From: Niallia sp. FSL W8-0635
GTDB taxonomy: Bacteria > Bacillota > Bacilli > Bacillales > Cytobacillaceae
Reading direction: 5' to 3'
Length of the DNA stretch: 64,000 nucleotides
Assembly: GCF_038007965.1 (NCBI RefSeq)
Contig: NZ_JBBOYD010000001.1
Coordinates: forward strand, 4,008,501-4,072,500
How positions within the stretch are numbered: position 1 is the stretch's first letter; each line of letters starts with the position of its first letter. Both the position numbers and the translations under genes were made by a program. This document shows positions 54,923 to 63,930 of the stretch, one piece after another. The notes below the pieces were generated by a model. That model was not told where the DNA came from. It saw nothing but the letters and a program-made list of their open reading frames with translations, and searched no databases.

Positions 54923-55393
54923 CTATCTCCACATGTCCTTTTTATCTAAGTATCTTATTAACCCAAAGAATCCTCTTATGGTAAATAAAGTGAAATTTAC
55001 ACTTGCAAAAGTATGTAGCGGTGACCACTTCTTCCACTTAAATAATTTGCTGTTCTTCTCAAAGTACCACTGACCAAAGCTCATTGGAACGCTAAACACC
55101 AAACTTTTCAATAGTTTCTTTCCAAATCGGTCCCTCTCCGTCATTTTTACCCAAAGTACACTTAATAGAGGAAAAAATAACACATCATAAATGATATTTG
55201 TTTTAAAAATCTTCGGAAAAGGTCGCACTGGATAAGCAATTTTATTTGTCCCCACAACATAAGCATCTACTAAAGTTGCAAGAACACCTTTTGCGAAAAA
55301 TATTAAGAAATTCTCTCTTCTCTTACCTCTAAACAAAAATGGGATAAAAACCATACAACCAGCCGTTAATACACGCAATAATATTTTTTCCAT
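54923..55393 (-). CDS. Membrane protein, possibly CBO0543 family
   Basis: 156 residues with four hydrophobic segments, a conserved-looking YPVRPFPKIFK, IIYDVLFFPLLSVLW and a WYFEKNSKLFKWKKW region near the C-terminus. I think this resembles the CBO0543-type membrane proteins of Bacilli but cannot be sure. AGGAG precedes the ATG. Function unknown. Confidence 0.65.
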   Translation of the reverse strand: MEKILLRVLTAGCMVFIPFLFRGKRRENFLIFFAKGVLATLVDAYVVGTNKIAYPVRPFPKIFKTNIIYDVLFFPLLSVLWVKMTERDRFGKKLLKSLVFSVPMSFGQWYFEKNSKLFKWKKWSPLHTFASVNFTLFTIRGFFGLIRYLDKKDMWR

Positions 55394-55470
55394 AAATAGT
55401 CTCCTGTTTTCAACATTAAGATTCCTTTTTTTACCTTTCCCATTTCCACAAGATAATATTCGAAAAAAAA

Positions 55471-55515
55471 GACGGTTCTTGTGAGTCGAATGACCTCACA
55501 AGAACCGTCCCTCTG
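55471..55515. repeat. GGGACGGTTC repeat, 'GTGAGTCGAATGACC' subtype
   Basis: AAAAAAAGACGGTTCTTGTG then AGTCGAATGACC then CTCACAAGAACCGTCCCTCT. The left 45 nt are identical to the copy at 62.5 kb, defining a subfamily with a truncated left end. Lies 6 nt before the transporter stop. Confidence 0.85.
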
Positions 55516-55520
55516 TGCAC

Positions 55521-56888
55521 TTATGCAAGCTGTTTGCGGATATTTTCTTCGTTTCGCTCATATTTGGTGTAGTTTAGCATAATAAGAGCACCTATGATGA
55601 AGAAGATTGCTGGTAGCCAGGTAAAGCAGAATTTAATTGCTGCTAATGATGTAGCTGTTTGGCTTGCGTTTGCTACATATCCTGCTTGCCCCATAATTAT
55701 AGATGGAATAAAACTTCCTAATCCTGAACCAATTTTGATACAGAAGGAGCTTCCAATGGCAGTTAGGAATCCACTTGCTCGGATACCTGTTTTCCATTCT
55801 CCGTAATCGACGGTATCTGATAGCATCGCAAATGGCAATGTTACAGCAATCCCTGTACCAAGAGAAGCGACCACCCATCCGAAGATAATCATCGATATAC
55901 TGCTTCCAGCAAATGCGATAATAATTTGACCAAGAGCAGCAACAATAAAGCCAAGAATCTGCGTATGCGTTTTCAAGAATTTCTTAACGATAAATGGAAT
56001 GATTGTAATAGATACCATTTGGAAAATAACGAGTCCATTTAAAAGGGAAGCAAGATTTTTATGATCTAAATTATACTGAGCATAATAGATTACGGTTGCC
56101 GTTCTCGATGTATTGCCTAACCAATAAAAGATAAAGGCAAGCACCAACGTAATCCAAGGCCAATTTCCTTTCATTGCTCTGAAGCTTTCACGAATAGGAA
56201 TCGATTTGATGCTACTCGTATTAATTTCTCTTGTTCCAGAAAAAGCAAACAGTAATAGAGCAATGGCGATAACAGCGTAAATTCCTACTGTTATTTGAAA
56301 TCCAAGTTTATCATTTCCATTCCCAAAGAAAGCAACAAGTGGCAATGTAAAGGAAGCAGTAATTAAGTACCCAATCATTCCCCCATTACTTCTCCAAGAA
56401 TTTAATCGAACTCTTTCTGTAGAATTATTCGTTAAGTTCGGCAAGATTGCAGTAATCGGCGTTGCTACTCCTGTATAAACCATCCCAGCAACAATATACG
56501 TAATTAAAGCATAAACCACTTTCGCAGTAGGTGATAAATCAGGTGCTAAGAAGGTCAAAAATACGGTTAGCCCGAAAGGAATAGCTAGCCATAGCCAATA
56601 TGGACGATTCTTTCCCCATTTTGTATTGGTATGGTCGATAATTAATCCCCAAATCGGTGCATCCAATGCATCAAAAATTCGCGCAATTAGAAGAATAGTC
56701 CCCGTAGCAGCTACTGATATACCAAATACATCTGTATAGAAATACATGATAAAGCTAGTCATTGTACAGTACAGCAAATTCCCTGCTGTATCTGTACTTG
56801 CATAAGCCAACACTTTTTTTAAAGACATTTTTGATTCTTGGTCTTTAGGTATTTCTTCTTGTATATACTCCGCTCTATTTTCACTCAT
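55521..56888 (-). CDS. GPH-family sugar symporter
   Basis: A 455-residue transporter with twelve hydrophobic segments and the GPH loop HTNTKWGKNRPYW. It resembles XylP/UidP-like glycoside or hexuronide symporters. It follows the 797-residue enzyme gene by 15 nt and starts at ATG after AAAGGATC. It probably imports the product or substrate of that enzyme (inference). Confidence 0.87.
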   Translation of the reverse strand: MSENRAEYIQEEIPKDQESKMSLKKVLAYASTDTAGNLLYCTMTSFIMYFYTDVFGISVAATGTILLIARIFDALDAPIWGLIIDHTNTKWGKNRPYWLWLAIPFGLTVFLTFLAPDLSPTAKVVYALITYIVAGMVYTGVATPITAILPNLTNNSTERVRLNSWRSNGGMIGYLITASFTLPLVAFFGNGNDKLGFQITVGIYAVIAIALLLFAFSGTREINTSSIKSIPIRESFRAMKGNWPWITLVLAFIFYWLGNTSRTATVIYYAQYNLDHKNLASLLNGLVIFQMVSITIIPFIVKKFLKTHTQILGFIVAALGQIIIAFAGSSISMIIFGWVVASLGTGIAVTLPFAMLSDTVDYGEWKTGIRASGFLTAIGSSFCIKIGSGLGSFIPSIIMGQAGYVANASQTATSLAAIKFCFTWLPAIFFIIGALIMLNYTKYERNEENIRKQLA

Positions 56889-56903
56889 TATCTATGATCC
56901 TTT

Positions 56904-59297
56904 CTAATAGGAAATTAATTCTTTGCTTTTAAATTCACCATCAACGAACAATATTTGAGGCGTATACTTTCCTTTTTCTGAAACATAGTGTATATCTAGG
57001 TCGTAAAAATGATATTCCATTGGATATGGTGCATAGCTAGTAATGAGTAAGCCGTCTGGCGTTTCTTCCAGTGAACCATTGATTACAGCTATTTGTCCTT
57101 CTTCTTTATATAGATAAGTCTTTTTCCCAAATCCATCTAAATAGGCAACTAACTCTTCTCCCATATCCCAATCTGCCGTTTCCTCTTCTTTTGTAAATAA
57201 GCGGGTAAATATTCCGCCATCTCTATAAAAGGTGGATTGACCAAATCGATTTCTTGATAAATCTGGTCTGTTTACATGAGGCCCCGCAATACTATAGGTA
57301 GAAGCAGCCTCTCCACTTGCTAGCTTTGTATCCGTTGCTTTTGCATTTGTATCATAGCAATAAAGTATACCAACCGTTGCTCGATAGGCTGCCTTTAAAA
57401 ATCGAATATCCTTTAGCTTTTCGTATGCTTTAAGAGAAGCAGCTGCTGTAACGCCACCCCATAAGGAATGAATCATATAGGAAAGTGCTTCCCACCAGCG
57501 ATCAGGGCTTTGCGCACGGAAATCATTAGAGAATCCAATATTAGCAAGCACTAACTCGCCATATTTCTTCGCCTCTTCTAAATGTCCTGTAGTCGCTAAT
57601 GCTCCTGTCGCCGGACCAAATCCTGCATTATCATAAAAATGTTCTGTCACAGTCGCTTTATATTTTTCGCTGTCAGCAGATACCTTCACCGCTATTTGGG
57701 ACCATAAAGCTTGAATATGTTGATATTTTTCAAGAAGTCCTCGATTTTTCAATTCTGCTAATAGGTCATCAATATAGAGGAAAAATACCCCTAGCATTTG
57801 CGCCTCTTCTTTGCCTCTTTCATTGTCATGCAGTGCAGGATCTACTCTTAGGGAAAAGACATCTGCAGCCCAAGATAAATACGTATCAGGATGATGAAGC
57901 TTTAGTATCTCTTCATCGAACTGAGAAAGAAGGAAAAAAACGTGTGCAATATATTCAAAATCCATGCAGCGGTAAAACTCGCCATATAAATAAGCCGGTT
58001 TTGTAAAATCACCATTTATAAACCACTTTTGGCGAATATAATTTACACACGAAGCTTCTACTTTTTGAACTTCTTCTACAATCGTTTCCCGCAGCAAATT
58101 GTCTTTTAATACAAGACTTAGCTTTCCAAGAGATTCACCTTGATTGGAGATTGGCGAATAACTATAAGGCACAGGTCTTTCCGGTCCATTAAATAAAGTG
58201 TTACTAATATAATTCGAACGGTTTTCCATTATTTTCTGAATTGGCTCCATCACATTTAAAATAATGCTGTCAGAATACGTGTGATTCAATTCAATCGTAA
58301 TTTTATGCTCTCCTGGCGAATCGAAAGAAAGAGAAGCCTGATACTTCCTACCCTTTTGTTGAATAAAGGGTAGGATTGTGACCTTTTGCTTTTGCTCCTT
58401 ATCATCTAAATACTCCATATATGCATCTGTGCAAAACGCCTCACCAGGCAATTCAAACGAAAAATCATAGTGCTTGTTTACAATCGCCAATGGCTCAAAA
58501 TCAAAAATCGGATGTCCGTAGTTTTTGAGTCCATTCTCATAAAATGCTTCTTGATCGGCAAATGGCTCCAATGCATATTCCCATTCTTTTTCACCAGAAG
58601 CAGAAAGCGTTAATCCTGTCTTTTCATATATCCAATCAGCATTTTCAAAATTCTCTGGGTAGCCGCCAGCTAATACTAATTGATGAAATAATATTCCATC
58701 CAAGGAAGGCGAAACGCTTTCAAAAAATAAATTGCGATAAGCACAATATGTTCCTACTGAAAGGGTTCTTCCTTTCTTTTGATAGATTCCTAAGTGCGGT
58801 GCTAGATTGCTTCTGCGAACACATGCTAGTTTTGTAAAATCCCCTGAAATAGACGGATAGACCGCTGTAGAGTTGTTCGTCTGCACTTGATAATCATTAA
58901 TGCGAAACATCACATAGCTAACAGACGCCCATAGGTGAAAATTAGTAACGGTTAAGGCTTGGTCCGTTTGATTTTTCAAGTTAATATTCCACAATAGTTG
59001 GCCATCAGATTGCTCTAAGTCGTACTTCATACTTACTTTTACTAAAGGAAACGTATAGGTTAGCAGTATTGTTTTCTGTTCTTGTGTGATAATTGGCGTT
59101 ACATCTGTACTTGTATACTTTTCACCATTAACAGTAAGTGAAAAATTTCCAAATAATTTATCTTTTTCATCATATCCGTATTTTTCAAGATACTGAGAAT
59201 CAATAACCCAATTCATTTGATGAGCATCTTCATTCAGTACCAATTTCGCTAAATTTCCACACGGAGAAATTTCCAAATGGAATTGCTTATTATCCAA
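56904..59297 (-). CDS. Large putative glycan-active enzyme, DUF5695-like
   Basis: A 797-residue cytoplasmic protein without a signal peptide. The first about 300 residues look like a beta-sandwich. The last about 400 are helical and rich in aromatic residues (MDFEYIAHVFFLLSQF, DRWWEALSYMIHSLWGG, AGPHVNRPD, YRDGGIF), as in six-hairpin glycosidases and lyases. I believe it resembles DUF5695 proteins but cannot name the catalytic residues. The neighbouring GPH transporter and divergent AraC regulator point to sugar metabolism. Start is TTG at 59297 with GGAGGAGAATGTA upstream. A cre-like site lies in the 5' region. Confidence 0.7.
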   Translation of the reverse strand: MDNKQFHLEISPCGNLAKLVLNEDAHQMNWVIDSQYLEKYGYDEKDKLFGNFSLTVNGEKYTSTDVTPIITQEQKTILLTYTFPLVKVSMKYDLEQSDGQLLWNINLKNQTDQALTVTNFHLWASVSYVMFRINDYQVQTNNSTAVYPSISGDFTKLACVRRSNLAPHLGIYQKKGRTLSVGTYCAYRNLFFESVSPSLDGILFHQLVLAGGYPENFENADWIYEKTGLTLSASGEKEWEYALEPFADQEAFYENGLKNYGHPIFDFEPLAIVNKHYDFSFELPGEAFCTDAYMEYLDDKEQKQKVTILPFIQQKGRKYQASLSFDSPGEHKITIELNHTYSDSIILNVMEPIQKIMENRSNYISNTLFNGPERPVPYSYSPISNQGESLGKLSLVLKDNLLRETIVEEVQKVEASCVNYIRQKWFINGDFTKPAYLYGEFYRCMDFEYIAHVFFLLSQFDEEILKLHHPDTYLSWAADVFSLRVDPALHDNERGKEEAQMLGVFFLYIDDLLAELKNRGLLEKYQHIQALWSQIAVKVSADSEKYKATVTEHFYDNAGFGPATGALATTGHLEEAKKYGELVLANIGFSNDFRAQSPDRWWEALSYMIHSLWGGVTAAASLKAYEKLKDIRFLKAAYRATVGILYCYDTNAKATDTKLASGEAASTYSIAGPHVNRPDLSRNRFGQSTFYRDGGIFTRLFTKEEETADWDMGEELVAYLDGFGKKTYLYKEEGQIAVINGSLEETPDGLLITSYAPYPMEYHFYDLDIHYVSEKGKYTPQILFVDGEFKSKELISY

Positions 59298-59362
59298 TAC
59301 ATTCTCCTCCTTTTATTAGAATGATTCTAGCTAAAGTAGAGGTTAAGCAGTATAATCAAATC

Positions 59363-59376
59363 AGAAAACGTTTTCT
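59363..59376. promoter_or_regulatory. cre-like CcpA site
   Basis: AGAAAACGTTTTCT, a perfect palindrome with the cre core, in the divergent region between the glycan enzyme and the AraC gene. Suggests catabolite repression of the sugar cluster. Confidence 0.65.
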
Positions 59377-59488
59377 TTTTTAAAATATATCAGAGTTCTT
59401 TATAAAATTATATATAGGATTCAAGTCAAAATTTAAGATATTTCACACGGACATTTTAAAAAAAGGAAGGTAAAACGAGGTGTATTAG

Positions 59489-60373
59489 ATGGAAATAATA
59501 TCGATTGCTGTTCCTCCATTTCCTATTTTCATTGAAGGAAATCTTACAAAATATGAAAAAAAAACATGGCATCCTGATCGAAATGACTTAGCGTATTTTG
59601 ATATTATTCTAGTAAAAGAAGGACGGCTTTTCTTAACCGAGGAAGGAAGAGAATTTACGATAAATAAGAATGAAATGCTGGTATTACAGCCATTAAAGCA
59701 TCACTACCCTTTTAAGCCGACAGACGAATATACAGAATTTTATTGGCTCCATTTCTATACAAATAGCTATTATACAGAGGCGAAGGAGCCGACTAACTTA
59801 ACATCCTCCATCCCTATTCCGTCCTTGCATTATCATAATCATAGCTATACGATTCATTTGCAAAAGAAAGGGATATTGGTCGACTATGAGGAAATTTATC
59901 AAAAAATAGACCAGCTATTATTAACAACCACTAATGAAAATAAGGATCTATCATTTTGGGATATCCAGCTAAGCTTTTTCTCTTTGATTAATCTATTAGA
60001 ATCGCAGGGCATCGCAAAGGATACTAGCTATGTTATGGCAGAAAAGGTAGTACAATTTTTAAGAGAAAATTACCACCAGCCCATTACAAACGATACATTA
60101 ACCGAGCGTTTCAACATTCACGAAAATACGATTGCTAAATATATGAAAAAATTCTATAAAGTTACCGCATTAGAATATTTAAATTCTTATCGGTTAGAGC
60201 AAGCGAGAATCTTACTATTAAAAACAGATGACTCGATTCAAACAATCGCAGAAAAATGCGGCTATGCCTATGGGCAATACTTCTCGAGCGTTTTCAAAAA
60301 GAAATATAGCATTTCTCCATTAAACTATCGAAAAAAGCATTTAGAAAGGGAAGCGAAGGGACGGTTCTTGTGA
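59489..60373 (+). CDS. AraC-family regulator with repeat-encoded C-terminus
   Basis: A 294-residue regulator. The N-terminal cupin-like ligand domain (LAYFDIILVKEGRLFLTEEG, MLVLQPLKHHYPF) is followed by a double helix-turn-helix (about 190-285) with the AraC signature QTIAEKCGYAYGQYFSSVFKKKYSISPLNYRK. It is divergent from the glycan enzyme and transporter genes and so probably activates them. The last residues EAKGRFL and the TGA derive from the repeat at 60348. ATG after CGAGGTG. Confidence 0.88.
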   Translation: MEIISIAVPPFPIFIEGNLTKYEKKTWHPDRNDLAYFDIILVKEGRLFLTEEGREFTINKNEMLVLQPLKHHYPFKPTDEYTEFYWLHFYTNSYYTEAKEPTNLTSSIPIPSLHYHNHSYTIHLQKKGILVDYEEIYQKIDQLLLTTTNENKDLSFWDIQLSFFSLINLLESQGIAKDTSYVMAEKVVQFLRENYHQPITNDTLTERFNIHENTIAKYMKKFYKVTALEYLNSYRLEQARILLLKTDDSIQTIAEKCGYAYGQYFSSVFKKKYSISPLNYRKKHLEREAKGRFL

Positions 60374-60419
60374 GGACATGACCTCACAAGAACCGTCCCT
60401 CTGCGCCCCCTTGCTTCCC
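60348..60419. repeat. GGGACGGTTC repeat, long palindrome
   Basis: GGGAAGCGAAGGGACGGTTC..., inner arms GTGAGG/CCTCAC around ACATGA, and an extended right end CTGCGCCCCCTTGCTTCCC. It encodes the end of the AraC gene and touches the stop of the convergent 609-residue gene. Confidence 0.9.
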
Positions 60420-62248
60420 TATAGCAACAACTGTTTTGCCAATTTACGTTCTTCTTTATCTTTTGTAATGGTGTTTATCATTTTAATACTTTGTTGGATT
60501 TCTGGTTGTTGTCTAAAGGTTGGTGACCATTCTGTCAGTATATTCAGGGCGTGCCAGCGTAGGTTTTCATTTTCTGATTCGAGCGCTGCTTGAATTAATG
60601 AAACTCCTATGCCCTCGAATGGGTATAAATCTTGCATGATAATTTCTAAACAATTCTGTTCGTCTATCGATAAGCTTGATAAAGAAAAGCTCGATTGTGC
60701 AAAGGCACAGAGATCTTTAATAGACTGTTGCTCTTTCGTTTCCATGATAGAGAAAAATAGCACACTGTTTGTTGGTTCCTTCTTTAGTAATTCAGATAAT
60801 TGTGTGGTGATATCCAATTGATAGAATCGTGCAATCTCAATCGCTTGGAAATCAACTTGCTCACCTGCTTGTAAAATATTCATCGCAAGCTTTGACCATT
60901 CAGGATTATTTATGAATGGTTGAACTGCTTCTTGAAGTGCCGTTCGTTCATGCTGTTTCCATTGCTCATTCAATCGACCTTCCCAAATTTCTTCCTCTGC
61001 GTTAATATATTCACTTATTTTAATAATCGGATAGAAATCCTCCAACGTTTCGCAGTGGGTATGGGCATGGTGAAGGAAACGAGTCAGCACAATTCCAGCA
61101 TAAGGATAGTTGTCAATGCCATCTGGATTCGACTCATCTAATAACCCCACAATAATCGTAGCTGCTCCAGTGTATAGTTCCTTCGAAATTTTCTTTTCAT
61201 AGAGCGCTACATCAAGCTCTCCCTTTGTAGCACAACGAAGAGCGATAAAATCAATAAGTCTTCTATTTTCACAGCCTTTTGTTAACAGCCAATATTTCAT
61301 TTCAGGCGTTTTTGCTTCCACTTGCTCAATGGCGGTCATTTTTCCCAGCCCTTGAACAGACTGAACTAGTTTCCATATTTGATCATTTACTCCCTTCCCT
61401 CCACTTCTTATTGCGAAAATGGCATATGCCGTAAATTCATCGTGTAAGCCAATTGTATATAAAAGCTCTTGATATTCCTCACAATTAGTAAAGCCGAGTA
61501 CAAGAATCGCGAACTTGACAACATCTCTATGCGCAGCATGCTCAAGAAGCCATAATGCCTCTTGCTGTAGAACACGCTCATCAAATGCGAGTTGTCCTAA
61601 TTCCTGAATGATCTCATCTCGATAGATGGCAATATGGTCAAATATAATTTGATCATATGTCGCTTTTCTTGCTTTTACAGTAGGATTTTCCAGTTGATCT
61701 TTAAAAAGCTTCATAAGCTTGCTCACAAAAAATGGCGTCTTTGGTTCATTGATAATTAAATCAAAAAGGCCAGGATTTAGCCTCGGCTTATCTGTACCAA
61801 AGAAGTAGTCATCATCCGGTAAGTATTCATCTACTATTCTATTATTTTCTTGCACCTGTTTTTGTATAAAAGGAATGATTTTTTCCTTATGCTCCCATGG
61901 AAGAAATTCAAGCTTTTCTGATTCATTCATAATCGTCTCATTATCCATTTTAATGATACAGTTAAGACTTATATAACCACCAATTTTGACAGAAACTTTA
62001 TGAGTTTTTCCATCTTTCAAAGTAAGAATGCCTGATAATCTAATGTAAGGAAGAAGATGTGAAAAGATAGATTTCCGCTTGTTCGCATCAACTATCACCC
62101 CATCAATGATAAGCATTTCCTCCTTCATTTTATTAACCACTTCTATACAATGCCCTTTATAATCAATCTTCCAACCCTTATGGACTTCTTTTTCAATATC
62201 CTTTTTCAAGTTTTGCATTTCATGTTTAAATTCATCTCGAAACCCCAT
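60419..62248 (-). CDS. Unrecognised 609-residue protein with HEAT-like helical repeats
   Basis: A soluble protein with no signal peptide or membrane helix. The first about 150 residues are beta-rich (IDYKGHCIEVVNKMKEEMLIID). The rest is almost wholly alpha-helical with repeated pairs such as QQEALWLLEHAAHRDVVKFA and NLRWHALNILTEWSP, suggesting HEAT/ARM-type repeats. I recognise no catalytic motif. GGGAGG precedes the ATG. It stands alone between a repeat element and the AraR-like gene; function unknown. Confidence 0.7.
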   Translation of the reverse strand: MGFRDEFKHEMQNLKKDIEKEVHKGWKIDYKGHCIEVVNKMKEEMLIIDGVIVDANKRKSIFSHLLPYIRLSGILTLKDGKTHKVSVKIGGYISLNCIIKMDNETIMNESEKLEFLPWEHKEKIIPFIQKQVQENNRIVDEYLPDDDYFFGTDKPRLNPGLFDLIINEPKTPFFVSKLMKLFKDQLENPTVKARKATYDQIIFDHIAIYRDEIIQELGQLAFDERVLQQEALWLLEHAAHRDVVKFAILVLGFTNCEEYQELLYTIGLHDEFTAYAIFAIRSGGKGVNDQIWKLVQSVQGLGKMTAIEQVEAKTPEMKYWLLTKGCENRRLIDFIALRCATKGELDVALYEKKISKELYTGAATIIVGLLDESNPDGIDNYPYAGIVLTRFLHHAHTHCETLEDFYPIIKISEYINAEEEIWEGRLNEQWKQHERTALQEAVQPFINNPEWSKLAMNILQAGEQVDFQAIEIARFYQLDITTQLSELLKKEPTNSVLFFSIMETKEQQSIKDLCAFAQSSFSLSSLSIDEQNCLEIIMQDLYPFEGIGVSLIQAALESENENLRWHALNILTEWSPTFRQQPEIQQSIKMINTITKDKEERKLAKQLLL

Positions 62249-62494
62249 ACTAGCCTCCCTTTTTCTCCTTTTTCTATTAAAATTGGATAGTATAGTATAT
62301 TAATCCATTTTCTACTATTTTCATCCTTTCTTCTATTAAATACTATCTTTTGCCTAGAGGAAAGATTATTAAGTTAAAAATAAGCAGATAAATAGAAAAA
62401 AATCGAAATACATTGCTTCCCCGTCCCAGTGTTTGTTTTGTAGAGGAAAAAGCAGGAACTCCCTCAGCTCCCGGATGCCTGTCGGAAAGCATAT

Positions 62495-62551
62495 CAAAAA
62501 AGACGGTTCTTGTGAGTCGAATGACCTCACAAGAACCGTCCCTCTGCTTCC
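62495..62551. repeat. GGGACGGTTC repeat, 'GTGAGTCGAATGACC' subtype
   Basis: Same subtype as the 55471 copy. The right half, read on the minus strand, encodes EAEGRFL and the TGA stop of the AraR-like gene. Confidence 0.88.
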
Positions 62552-63633
62552 GTTATAGCTTTAACCGTTTCGCCTTCTATTAATTTTGGTTGGTAGTAGT
62601 TTTCGTTTTGTAGTTCTTTTTTTCCTTGTAATTTTTTTATGATCCAATCGGCTGCATCGTGTCCCATTTGTTCTTGGGGGTGGGTTAATGTGGTGAGTTT
62701 GATGTTTGCGTTTTTGGCAATATAGGAATTATCCTGTCCTATAATGGATAGATTTTCTGGAATCGAAATATCAAGTTGTCTGCATACATTTACAACTTCT
62801 AAAGCAACTTCGTCGTTATAGCATACAATTGCGGTCATTGCCTCGATATTTTTGTGTAAGAATTCTTTCAAGTTACTGTTTAAATCTAGCTTCGTCTCTG
62901 TAGTAAAGGAAAAGACATGCTCGGCCTGGAATCGCAACTTAGCTTCTCCCAACGCTTTAATATAACCTTTCATGCGAAATTTCCCTTGCAAGTCATCCAT
63001 TTTGGCAATAAGACCAATTTTTGTATGTCCTTTCGCAATTAATTCATTGGTAGCCAGATAGCTAGACTGCACGTCATCGAGGCAAAAGAAGGGAACCTCT
63101 AGCTCCTCGTAATAGGCATTAACCATAATAAATGGAACATCCTGTTCTTTGAATGATAGGTAGTAAGCAATATTAGGATTGTATAGATTACTTTTCGTCG
63201 GTTCGACAATTAATCCATCTACCCCAAATGATAGCATCATTTCTAATGCTTTCTTTTCTTGTTCCACATCATTATTTGTACTAGCTAAGAGCAGCGAGTA
63301 ATCTTCTACATTCAATCTCCCTTCAATGCCACGAATAATAGAAGGAAAAATGTAATCCGATATATAGGTCGTAATGACACCAATTGTTTTACTATTTGAT
63401 TTCCCACTCGTTTTAGACTGATATTGATTACTAACATAAGTACCAGATCCTTTTTCACTTCTCAGAAAGCCTTCGTTCGATAGCTCTAATATAGCCTTTC
63501 GAACCGTGTGACGGCTAACCTTGTACTTTTCCTGCAAGATAGATTCAGTCGGAATTTGTTCTCCTACACTATAGTCACCTGAAAGAATTTTACTTTTTAT
63601 ATCATCAAAGATAATCTGATACTTTAATTTCAT
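62527..63633 (-). CDS. araR: AraR-type repressor (GntR winged helix plus LacI-type sensor) with repeat-encoded tail
   Basis: About 368 residues. The N-terminal GntR winged helix (YQIIFDDIKSKILSGDY, IPTESILQEKYKVSRHTVRK) is fused to a LacI/GalR-type periplasmic-binding-protein-like sensor (IGVITTYISDYIFPSIIRGI, FGVDGLIVEP, CYNDEVALEVV). This architecture is that of AraR, the arabinose-responsive repressor. AraR-like boxes upstream support it. ATG 63633 aligns with the family N-terminus; an in-frame ATG at 63651 also has a usable site. The tail EAEGRFL and TGA come from the repeat at 62495. Confidence 0.87.
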   Translation of the reverse strand: MKLKYQIIFDDIKSKILSGDYSVGEQIPTESILQEKYKVSRHTVRKAILELSNEGFLRSEKGSGTYVSNQYQSKTSGKSNSKTIGVITTYISDYIFPSIIRGIEGRLNVEDYSLLLASTNNDVEQEKKALEMMLSFGVDGLIVEPTKSNLYNPNIAYYLSFKEQDVPFIMVNAYYEELEVPFFCLDDVQSSYLATNELIAKGHTKIGLIAKMDDLQGKFRMKGYIKALGEAKLRFQAEHVFSFTTETKLDLNSNLKEFLHKNIEAMTAIVCYNDEVALEVVNVCRQLDISIPENLSIIGQDNSYIAKNANIKLTTLTHPQEQMGHDAADWIIKKLQGKKELQNENYYQPKLIEGETVKAITEAEGRFL

Positions 63634-63729
63634 TGCATGCACTTCCTTCATTGTTGTTTCCCTTTTAAATCATGGCTGTTTTTAAAAAGTTTGTTGTTAA
63701 ACCCATAGCCAAAATTATTAAACCTGTAT

Positions 63730-63745
63730 ATTTGTATGGTCATAT
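63730..63745. promoter_or_regulatory. AraR-like operator 1 (autoregulation)
   Basis: ATTTGTATGGTCATAT, overlapping the -10-like TAGAAT of the araR promoter on the minus strand. Resembles the ATTTGTACGTACAAAT consensus recalled for Bacillus AraR. Confidence 0.6.
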
Positions 63746-63780
63746 TCTAGCATATGTCTGAATAAAATAAAATATCCCAC

Positions 63781-63796
63781 CATAAACCATACAAAT
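63781..63796. promoter_or_regulatory. AraR-like operator 2
   Basis: Complement ATTTGTATGGTTTATG, nearly the same as operator 1, about 50 bp further from araR. Confidence 0.55.
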
Positions 63797-63904
63797 TACA
63801 AACAAATAGGAAGCGCATAATCTCATTGTTTTTCATCAATAAAACTGCATATACTTCTTTATTTGCAAAGTATTATACGGAAAGTTTCTAATTTATCCTT
63901 ATTT

Positions 63905-63922
63905 ATTTGTATGTACATAAAT
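63905..63922. promoter_or_regulatory. AraR-like operator 3
   Basis: ATTTGTATGTACATAAAT, a strong match to the AraR consensus, near the right edge. Confidence 0.65.
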
Positions 63923-63930
63923 ATTTATAA

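Noticed and set aside
9569..62551. CRISPR array hypothesis for the dispersed repeats
   Set aside because: Copies are kilobases apart, inverted and palindromic, with no regular spacers or cas genes.
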